From the NCBI GenBank assembly GCA_030040515.1, contig JASHTO010000242.1:1-7158 (forward strand): DNA of 7,158 bases, read 5' to 3'. This stretch comes from Terriglobia bacterium (GTDB lineage: Bacteria; Acidobacteriota; Terriglobia; UBA7540). Of the stretch, positions 1 through 4,662 are shown piece after piece (position 1 is the first letter of the stretch; each line of letters opens with the position of its first letter). Position numbers and translations under genes: made by a program. Under the pieces are notes generated by a model that saw only the letters and a list, made by a program, of their open reading frames with translations, was not told where the DNA came from and searched no databases.

Positions 1-212
1 GCACGCAGTAGGGACTCCCTCTCGGCGACCCGCGAGCGACGATGACCCCCGATGCGAAAACTGCGGCGTTGGCCCGTCTTCTGCTACCACTTCCTCACCC
101 GGTAAACCCACACCCGACTGACTTCCAAGCGACGCGCAATCGCCGTTGGGCGTTCTCCCCGATCCAGAGCCCATAACACCCGGTCCCGCAAGTCTTGAGA
201 ATAGGCTTGCAT
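1..212 (-). pseudogene. IS630-family transposase, 5' part, interrupted by in-frame TAG
   Basis: Reading leftward from ATG at 212, the protein begins MQAYSQDLRDRVLWALDRGE and continues with RPTAIARRLEVSRVWVYRVR, the N-terminal helix-turn-helix typical of IS630-family (Tc1/mariner-like DDE) transposases, which binds the element's ends. After 42 codons there is a TAG at 84-86. The same frame then continues with QKTGQRRSF and GGHRRSR, which still looks like the linker of the same family, and runs off the window at base 1 without another stop. The simplest reading is a nonsense mutation in a once intact transposase; readthrough cannot be excluded. The catalytic DDE domain is outside the window. 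A GGAG-type ribosome site (gaaggag) lies just before the ATG. The call rests on remembered family features, not on a search. Confidence 0.75.
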
Positions 213-281
213 CTCTACCGCTCCTTCGCCAGCAGAGACATTATCGCACATTATGTATACACTTAAATTGAAAATGCTCTA
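1..281. mobile_element. Left-truncated IS630-like insertion sequence, probable end near 280
   Basis: The transposase remnant is followed by about 70 bases of AT-rich DNA (213-281) before the GC-rich palindrome cluster begins, as expected for the terminal region of an IS. IS630 elements insert at TA and duplicate it, and a TA lies at 280-281 next to the sequence CATTTTCAATTTAAGTG (minus strand), which I take as the terminal repeat. The boundary is inferred because the other end is not in the window. Confidence 0.5.
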
Positions 282-297
282 ATTCCTTTAGGAGATC

Positions 298-314
298 CCC
301 CGGCTTTGCCGGGG
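298..314. repeat. GC hairpin with CCGGCTTTGCCGG core, copy 1
   Basis: CCCCGGC and GCCGGGG form a 7-bp stem around TTT. The core CCGGCTTTGCCGG is repeated at 564-582, so the two copies bracket the REP-like doublet. This may be a dispersed repeat rather than a terminator, because no T-run follows. Confidence 0.7.
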
Positions 315-375
315 AGGCCGGAAAAGTTTGACGAATCCGGAAGTCGCTCTCCCGGCGCTCCGTGAAACTGGGAAG

Positions 376-516
376 AGACCCCTCACCCGGCGGCGCATGG
401 CCGCCACCCCTCTCCCCTGGGAGAGGGCAGGTGTTTACCTGGCCCGCCCGCGCGCGGGGAATTTCCCTCTCCCGTGGGGAGAGGGTGGCCGAGGGACGAG
501 GTCGGGTGAGGGGTCT
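376..516. repeat. REP/BIME-like palindromic doublet
   Basis: The outer arms AGACCCCTCACCC (376-388) and its exact complement (504-516) enclose two strong hairpins: CCCTCTCCC/GGGAGAGGG at 408-427 (2-nt loop) and again at 465-485 (3-nt loop). Between them lie a CAGGT/ACCTG hairpin (428-441) and the self-complementary CCCGCGCGCGGG (447-458). This architecture is that of dispersed bacterial REP/BIME elements mobilised by RAYT (TnpA-REP) transposases in other genomes. Two ORFs across it (from 328 and 362) are low-complexity products of the repeat and are not genes. Confidence 0.75.
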
Positions 517-524
517 TTTGTCGG

Positions 525-582
525 CGGCGGTCAGGCCCCTTTGAGGGGCCAGCCGCCGTAATGCCTCCGGCTTTGCCGGAGG
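525..582. repeat. Two adjacent GC hairpins, second one with CCGGCTTTGCCGG core
   Basis: The first hairpin has GGCCCCT (534-540) and AGGGGCC (544-550) around TTG, lengthened by CGGCGG (525-530) pairing with CCGCCG (553-558). The second has CCTCCGGC (564-571) and GCCGGAGG (575-582) around TTT and shares its core with the hairpin at 298-314. No gene is visible in this stretch. Confidence 0.65.
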
Positions 583-589
583 ATACTTA

Positions 590-884
590 CTTACGCAGCG
601 CCCAAGGTTAGCCGGATTCTGTTATTTTCCCATACCATGGTGGCCACCGAAGACCGCCGCGCCCGCAGTGACCACCAAATATGCACCTCGCCGCTGTGTG
701 GGGCTAGTGTGTGCAGCCAAGCAAACAATAAAATATGCACCCTAATGCACCTTGGACTTGGAAATCTCTCGATCATGTCCGCTAAGTCTCGTAGAACCGC
801 GACGCCTTAATTCTAGTTGTCAAACGTTCTCTGGTTTCAAAAACCGATGTTCTAACCTTCGTTGCTGCACGCAAGTTATTGAAA
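590..884. other. Gene-free stretch downstream of the tRNA with three ATGCACC repeats
   Basis: I see no convincing gene on either strand; the short ORFs here lack ribosome sites and recognisable products. ATGCACC occurs at 681-687, 735-741 and 745-751. The first two copies share the longer AAATATGCACC (677-687, 731-741). The repeats lie 130-200 bases beyond the tRNA 3' end, a position where recombinase arm sites or a host regulator's sites could lie. No strong terminator follows the tRNA. Confidence 0.45.
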
Positions 885-961
885 TGGCAGGGGTGGAGGG
901 ACTCGAACCCCCGACCCTCGGATTAGAAATCCGATGCTCTATCCCGCTGAGCTACACCCCC
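885..961 (-). tRNA. tRNA-Arg (anticodon TCT), CCA encoded
   Basis: The 77-nt minus-strand gene folds as a full cloverleaf. The acceptor is GGGGGTG/CACCCCT with a G-U pair at 1-72, discriminator G and encoded CCA at 885-887. T8 and A9 are followed by a D stem GCTC/GAGC. The anticodon stem TCGGA/TCCGA encloses loop TTTCTAA, so the anticodon is TCT, reading AGA. The T arm is GGGGG/CCCTC with loop TTCGAGT. It decodes arginine and is a common attachment site for mobile elements. Its 5' end lies 8 nt from the reconstructed stop of the integrase gene on the same strand, so it may be transcribed by readthrough from that gene or from a promoter within its 3' end. The gene itself looks intact. Confidence 0.95.
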
Positions 962-969
962 GCAAGGAG

Positions 970-2143
970 TTACACGACGTAGGTTTTTCTGGTGTCAGTT
1001 TTGGTGTCAGTTTTGTTTTGAGAATTGGCCCCTGGCACCCCTTCCGGCACCAGCTTCCCGAAGCCCGCCAGTCTCGAAACCGCATCCCCCCGCAAAGGCC
1101 GGTGCAAGGTGGCTGTGCCGGGCGGTCATAGCAATGCTGGTGTGACCCATTAACTCTTGAACTTGTTTGATCGGTACACCCAGCATGGTCAGCCGGGAAG
1201 CAAACGTGTGGCGGAGATCGTGCCAGTGGAAATCGATAATCCCGGACTTCGCAACCGCCTTCTCGAACCAATGGCGGGGTTTCTGGGTGTCGAAAACCCT
1301 ACCTTGGCCATTGGACGGCGGATGGAGCTTCAGGAAGGCTGCCACCACCACGGGATTCATGGGGACATACCGGGTCTTGCCCTTCTTCGGCTTCACTTCC
1401 CGAACCAGCCGGTGCTCGAAATCGATGTCTGCCCAGTCCAGCTTATACATGCTGCCACGGCGAAGGCCGGTGTGCAAGGCAATGTCAAGCTCCGGCTCAC
1501 GTTCCGGCCAATGCTCGCGGACCACGGCCCGCAGTTTTTCTTCCTCTTGCGGTGAAAGAAACCGGCTCCTGGCGTTGTCTTCCTTGCGGTGATCGGTGAG
1601 GCGGGCGGGATTTGAATCCACCTTCTCGTTTTTCACGCCCTGGCGGAACACCAGAGAGCTAAGGGCGCGGAAGCGATTCACTGTGGCCGTCGCCAGTCCT
1701 TCCTCTGCCATAGCCCGCAGTTTTGCTTCGATGTCGCGGGGTTTGATCGATGCCGCAGGCGTATCGCCAAACCACGCTCGCACCCTTTCCAGCCGGTACT
1801 TGTCATCGTAATAGCTGCGCTTCTTTTCCTTGGAGTAGGCCAGCGCATCATCCACCAATTCGCTGAACGACACGGCGCGGCGGCGGAGGCTCTCCGGCAG
1901 CTTCTCCCCCCGCAAGGCATCCATCTTCCGCTTCGCGTACAGCATGACTGCCATGCCCCGTGTACCGGCTTTCTCCCGGCGCAAACACCCGTGTGCGTCA
2001 TGGTAGCGGACCCACCACACGCCGGAGCCGGGAACCTTCTCGAAAATCCCCTTGGCCTTTTTGGGCGGCTTCCTGCTCTTTCCGGCATCAATGACGGCCG
2101 GGGCCGCTGCCGGGCTATCAAGGGTCTGTGGCTCATTGAGCAT
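970..2143 (-). pseudogene. Tyrosine recombinase (phage-type integrase), catalytic Tyr lost and C-terminus frameshifted
   Basis: The open frame runs from ATG 2143 to TGA 1007 (378 aa). It has an N-terminal basic region, a SAM-like core-binding domain (about 91-180) and a catalytic domain (about 195-345). R228 (TGLRRG), a Lys near 254-256 (KKGKTRYVPM), H308-x-x-R311 (HDLRH) and H334 (LMGH) are present. At the nucleophile the family has Tyr in MTARYSHL, but here codon 1115-1117 is CAC, giving MTARHSHL (His343); no later Tyr could replace it in the open frame. After HLAPAFAG the frame degenerates. Dropping one G from the six-G run at 1086-1091 restores DAVSRLAGFGKLVPEG and the tail NKTDTKTDTRKTYVV ending at TAA 970-972. 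Both changes suggest an inactive remnant. The ribosome site GGAAGG lies 8 nt before the ATG. It would have cut and joined DNA at the adjacent tRNA-Arg. Confidence 0.9.
991..1014. repeat. Tandem 12-bp repeat in the 3' end of the integrase
   Basis: GGTGTCAGTTTT occurs twice in direct succession (991-1002, 1003-1014). In the reconstructed integrase frame on the minus strand it encodes the tail KTDTKTDT. Because it sits 30-55 bases from the tRNA edge where the element joins the chromosome, it could be a recombinase arm-binding or excision site as well as coding sequence; that role is inferred. Confidence 0.7.
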
Positions 2144-2294
2144 GGCGTTTTCCTTCCTTCGGCGGCCTTCCCCCCAGTTTGCCGTTCTCCCGTGAAGTGC
2201 GGGCCTTGCGCTCCGAGGTTTGAGCGCCCCGGCACGCCGGGCAGTAGCAAATCATCGGGATACCGTGAATCTTGCACCGGGGTTCGATCATCAT
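2133..2294 (-). CDS. Small Cys-rich protein with AT-hook-like tail, overlapping integrase
   Basis: A 53-aa frame starts MMIEPRCKIHGIPMICYCPA and ends GGRPPKEGKRHAQ. C7, H10, C17, C19 and C22 (RCKIHG, CYCPAC) resemble a small zinc-binding knuckle, and NGKLGGRPPK resembles an AT-hook, so a DNA-binding accessory role is plausible. Its TGA (2133-2135) lies inside the integrase gene, an 11-nt overlap in another frame, which suggests translational coupling. Either ATG 2294 or ATG 2291 could be the start: GGTGGG sits 7 nt before the second, while the first lies 7 nt after the -10 box and could be used leaderless. I recall similar small genes preceding integrases in Verrucomicrobiota but cannot confirm it. 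A regulator of integration is one possibility. Confidence 0.7.
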   Translation of the reverse strand: MMIEPRCKIHGIPMICYCPACRGAQTSERKARTSRENGKLGGRPPKEGKRHAQ

Positions 2295-2301
2295 CGTTCC
2301 C

Positions 2302-2331
2302 ACCATAAACCCAACATGATAGGATTGTCAA
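2302..2331 (-). promoter_or_regulatory. Sigma-70-type promoter for the small Cys protein and integrase
   Basis: On the minus strand a consensus TTGACA (2331-2326) is followed after 18 nt by TATGGT (2307-2302). Transcription would start at about 2295, almost at the first ATG (2294). The -35 box overlaps that of the opposite promoter. Confidence 0.65.
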
Positions 2332-2353
2332 GCAAAAAGTGATGGGATATAAT
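2325..2353 (+). promoter_or_regulatory. Near-consensus sigma-70-type promoter, rightward
   Basis: TTGTCA (2325-2330), a 17-nt spacer and a perfect TATAAT (2348-2353) precede the gene at 2458. The predicted start near 2360 leaves a leader of about 98 nt. It shares five bases of its -35 box with the leftward promoter, so polymerase can probably occupy only one at a time. Confidence 0.75.
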
Positions 2354-2366
2354 TCGGAGTGAACAC

Positions 2367-2457
2367 GGGCGGATAGGCTGATCCCCGAAAGGTGAGCGCA
2401 TCCCGTCTCGCTTTCCGCCCTGCCTCTTAGTCCGGGATGCCACGCGGGAGGTGGCGC
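2367..2457 (+). promoter_or_regulatory. Structured leader with Shine-Dalgarno sequence in a hairpin
   Basis: GGGCGGA at the leader's 5' end can pair with TCCGCCC near 2414-2420. Close to the gene, GCCAC (2439-2443) pairs with GTGGC (2451-2455), placing most of the ribosome site GGAGG (2447-2451) in the loop and the edge of the stem. A leader that modulates translation is possible; it matches no riboswitch I recognise. Confidence 0.4.
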
Positions 2458-3123
2458 ATGCCGATCAGGCAAAAACCCTGCTGGGAACGCACACCCTTTG
2501 CGGCCCCGCTCCGCAAGTTGAGGCTCAACTCCAACACGACGAGCCTATGGCCGAGAAATAATGCCGAACACTTACAGTTCCGGGACTGGGTTTACGCTAC
2601 GGTGAGCCAGATCGGCAAACTCTTCAATCCCGAATCCACGAAAGAAATTGCCCGCAAGGCGAAGGCTGAGAGGATTAGGGCGAAATACCACAAAGAATAT
2701 GACTGGGCGGAAGGGCGGGAATCACCGCCCCGCTTGATCGCATCGAAGGAAGTCAGAATCAAGCGCTCGGTGGCGCGTCAGTTGGCAAAGCTGAGCGGGA
2801 AAATTGAGCGCTTTGACCCACGCTTGGCGGACCTGTGGCGGCAACAAAGCGAGAGTCTTTTGGAGGACGCCGACGGACTCGCAACGATAGCCCAAAGCAG
2901 AACGCGCCACTCACAGCACCCTGAAACGGGGCGCATCCTGGAACTCATGGATTGGGTTCACCACGAAACCGGCAGATTCCATGACCGGGAAATATCGGAG
3001 CTTCTGGTGTTAGCAGGACTTCACAGGAACTCCTATGCCCCCCAACGGCTTCGCGAGATGCGCTCGCGTCATAACTCGCACCCGAATTTGACCGAAATTT
3101 CAAATCGGAAGGCACCGAATTGA
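2458..3123 (+). CDS. Hypothetical basic helical protein, first gene rightward from the integrase
   Basis: This 221-aa protein begins MPIRQKPCWERTPFAAPLRK. I do not recognise a family. It is rich in Arg, Lys and Glu and predicted mostly helical, with stretches such as KEIARKAKAERIRAKYHKEY and a C-terminal part (HDREISELLVLAGLHRNSYA, then QRLREMRSRH) that could be a DNA-binding fold. There is no signal peptide or membrane segment. I chose ATG 2458 over the in-frame ATG 2437 because GGAGG lies 6 nt before it. It is driven by the strong promoter at 2325-2353, divergent from the integrase, a typical place for an element regulator, but that role is only suggested by position. It ends 19 nt from the convergent antitoxin gene with no terminator visible between. 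Confidence 0.7.
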   Translation: MPIRQKPCWERTPFAAPLRKLRLNSNTTSLWPRNNAEHLQFRDWVYATVSQIGKLFNPESTKEIARKAKAERIRAKYHKEYDWAEGRESPPRLIASKEVRIKRSVARQLAKLSGKIERFDPRLADLWRQQSESLLEDADGLATIAQSRTRHSQHPETGRILELMDWVHHETGRFHDREISELLVLAGLHRNSYAPQRLREMRSRHNSHPNLTEISNRKAPN

Positions 3124-3142
3124 CCCTGGCTAGGATCAAGGC

Positions 3143-3484
3143 TCATGTTGATGCAAACCTTTCAGGGATGCGCCTGCGGATTTCCTCGAATTGGTTAATC
3201 CGCACATCGCCGTCTGGAAGAATGGCACGGATTTCCAATTTTCCCCCCATGGCTTCGATAATCTTCCGAAGTGTGCTGATGTACATGTCCGTCCGGCGCT
3301 CAACTTTGGAGATGAATGGCTGCTTGACATGCAGCGCTTCGGCCAAAGATTCCTGGGTGAGGTTCAGAGCTTCGCGAAGTTCATCAAGGGGCATTTCGCG
3401 GATCAATGCGTCAACCTTCGCCTGAACGCGAGCCCGTCTTTCGGAAGACATTCGCGCTTCGAGTTCTTTGAAGTTCCTAGCCAT
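3143..3484 (-). CDS. higA: HigA-type antitoxin, XRE helix-turn-helix
   Basis: This 113-aa protein starts MARNFKELEARMSSERRARV. It has a helical N-terminal segment and an XRE-type helix-turn-helix at about 40-75 (LNLTQESLAEALHVKQPFIS, then KVERRTDMYISTLRK). The C-terminal part, EAMGGKLEIRAILPDGDVRI, is characteristic of antitoxins paired with HigB-like RelE/ParE toxins. It should neutralise the toxin and repress the shared promoter. ATG 3484 overlaps the toxin's last codons by 8 bases, with ribosome site GGAAGGA about 8 nt upstream, so the two are coupled. Toxin-first order is the HigBA arrangement. The frame is open further upstream to 3664, but that part lies inside the toxin gene and has no family character. 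Confidence 0.9.
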   Translation of the reverse strand: MARNFKELEARMSSERRARVQAKVDALIREMPLDELREALNLTQESLAEALHVKQPFISKVERRTDMYISTLRKIIEAMGGKLEIRAILPDGDVRINQFEEIRRRIPERFAST

Positions 3485-3842
3485 TGATAAATCCTTCCTT
3501 TGTGAGAGCGGCCAGATGCTCATCGTAGAGGTTGTCGGCAACAGGGACGAACCTTTCATACCAGCGTCCATCACCTGTTTTGTCCCCTCCGATAAGCAAG
3601 ATGGCGGTGCGTCTCGGATCAAAAACGTATAGCGCACGGTAGGGGCGTCCTGCGTGCTGTACAATGAGTTCCTTCATGTTTGGATGCCTTGAGGAACTGA
3701 TCGACCCCGAATGAGGGCGTCGCAGCCCCGGCCCGAACCGGCGGAGCAAGCCCACCTTTGCGGCCACACTGTCCTGCTCATCTTCGGTAAGGCCATCCCA
3801 CCATCTCCCAAACTCATCAGTGAATTCAATGTCCCATTCCAC
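3477..3842 (-). CDS. higB: HigB-like RelE/ParE-family toxin
   Basis: From GTG 3842 this 121-aa protein reads MEWDIEFTDEFGRWWDGLTE. It carries the hallmark blocks of the HigB/Gp49 (PF05973-type) branch: SSRHPNMKELIVQ (residues 50-62), RPYRALYVFDPRRTAILLIG (66-85) and GDKTGDGRWYERFVPVADNL (86-105). Such toxins are generally ribosome-dependent mRNA endonucleases in the cytoplasm. Length is normal and no lesion is visible. The frame extends upstream to a TTG at 3878, but that codon lies in the -35 box. GTG 3842 fits the family N-terminus and lies 6 nt after the -10 box, implying a leaderless message. It overlaps the antitoxin by 8 nt. In a mobile element the pair would stabilise inheritance. Confidence 0.9.
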   Translation of the reverse strand: MEWDIEFTDEFGRWWDGLTEDEQDSVAAKVGLLRRFGPGLRRPHSGSISSSRHPNMKELIVQHAGRPYRALYVFDPRRTAILLIGGDKTGDGRWYERFVPVADNLYDEHLAALTKEGFING

Positions 3843-3848
3843 ATTGGC

Positions 3849-3878
3849 AATATAACTTATGGGGAATGTTGATGTCAA
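3849..3878 (-). promoter_or_regulatory. Promoter and likely operator of the toxin-antitoxin pair
   Basis: On the minus strand a perfect TTGACA (3878-3873) is followed after 18 nt by TATATT (3854-3849). Transcription would begin at about 3842, the toxin's GTG. The imperfect palindrome TTGA-TG-TCAA (3869-3878) overlaps the -35 box, and AACTTA (3854-3859) is mirrored by TAAGTT (3883-3888). These are plausible HigA or toxin-antitoxin complex binding sites. Confidence 0.65.
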
Positions 3879-3948
3879 GAATTAAGTTCAAGGCTGAATT
3901 AGATTTTCAACCTTACGCAAATGCCCGCGTGTATGCGAGCCTCCATGC

Positions 3949-4158
3949 ATGAGAAACGATGACGCTTCAATCCAACCACTGCTAATCAGCAAAAAGCAAG
4001 CAGCCGACGCGCTAGGAGTGTGCCTGCGCACCGTCGAGTATCTGATTGCAGCCAAGCGGCTTCCGATGCGCAAGCTTGGGCGGCGAACGCTGATACCCTA
4101 CCGCGCCCTGATCGAATTCGCCCGACATGACCACCCAAACGGCGGTGAGATGCGCTAA
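3949..4158 (+). CDS. Excisionase-family / MerR-like helix-turn-helix protein (HTH_17)
   Basis: This 69-aa protein has the standard layout of the excisionase-family DNA-binding domain: LLISKKQAADALGVCLRTVE (residues 11-30) gives the helix-turn-helix, then YLIAAKRLPMRKLGRRTLIP, the wing, and YRALIEFARH. Proteins of this type bind DNA as recombination directionality factors or as small transcription regulators in mobile elements. It may steer the nearby integrase towards excision or control the replication gene downstream; the sequence cannot decide. ATG 3949 is chosen because it gives the usual length, but no good ribosome site is visible. It is divergent from the toxin gene, with 106 nt between starts, and lies upstream of and co-oriented with the replication genes. 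Confidence 0.8.
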   Translation: MRNDDASIQPLLISKKQAADALGVCLRTVEYLIAAKRLPMRKLGRRTLIPYRALIEFARHDHPNGGEMR

Positions 4159-4275
4159 CGAAAAATCCGCTGCCATCGGCGCACGCTGCTGCGCTGCCGT
4201 TGGATGGTCCGGCAAATACAAGGCTCCGCCAAGGTGAAGCTTGAGCGGAGTCAGAATGTTGAGGTTTAAGGTTTC

Positions 4276-4662
4276 ATGCCCACGATACATCAAAGCAGTC
4301 GTAAAGTTCAAGGCGGCGCATCGTCTAATTTAATGGTCGATGTCGATGGGGATTTCGCTCAAGGCTTACTTCAGCAACTCGGCGCAATTGCCACCTGGCT
4401 AAAATTTTTGGGCACCGGGAATGCCGGCACCAGCATGGGCGCTGTTGAATTCCTCGCGGTGCAAGTCTCGGACGCTATCACGAATGCGGGCAGCACGATT
4501 GCGGAAAGTATCATTGAAGCGGCCCGAATTCGCGCGGAAGCAGAGATAGAACGCGGGGCGGCGCGCGCGCAACGGCGGCCCGACACGGACCGGGGCGGCC
4601 GGCTTCCTGATGCGAGTGAACTTCTGGCGAGGAAGGCGGCGGAAATCGATGGGCGCGATTAA
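4276..4662 (+). CDS. Hypothetical helical protein preceding the replication ATPase
   Basis: This 128-aa protein has no family I recognise. Its middle (about 19-85) is hydrophobic to amphipathic (GLLQQLGAIATWLKFLGTGN, then AVEFLAVQVSDAITNAGSTI). A charged helix follows, AARIRAEAEIERGAARAQRR, then a hydrophilic end. It could be a coiled-coil partner or a membrane-interacting protein; no clear signal peptide is seen. The start at 4276 has only a weak AAGG before it. ATG 4333, which begins MVDVDGDF, is an alternative. It overlaps the chosen start of the ATPase gene by 14 nt, so the two are probably one operon. A mobile-element primase would often sit here; this protein lacks the size and motifs for one. 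Confidence 0.6.
   Translation: MPTIHQSSRKVQGGASSNLMVDVDGDFAQGLLQQLGAIATWLKFLGTGNAGTSMGAVEFLAVQVSDAITNAGSTIAESIIEAARIRAEAEIERGAARAQRRPDTDRGGRLPDASELLARKAAEIDGRD

Noticed and set aside
328..561. ORFs from 328 and 362 across the palindrome cluster
   Set aside because: They consist of translated GC-rich repeats with no ribosome site or protein family character.
376..582. Possible CRISPR array or integron attC site
   Set aside because: The repeats are palindromes of unequal spacing with no regular spacers, and the attC core motifs are absent.
1678..2472. 264-aa minus-strand ORF overlapping the integrase
   Set aside because: It is an out-of-frame shadow of the integrase. Its 5' part does cover the real 53-aa small gene frame region, but the small gene is read in another frame.
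3485..3664. N-terminal extension of the antitoxin frame
   Set aside because: It lies inside the toxin gene in another frame; the antitoxin family begins at MARNF with its own ribosome site.
4224..4250. CTCCGC/GCGGAG hairpin between the HTH gene and the 4276 gene
   Set aside because: A 6-bp stem with a 15-nt loop and no T-run is expected by chance in GC-rich DNA.
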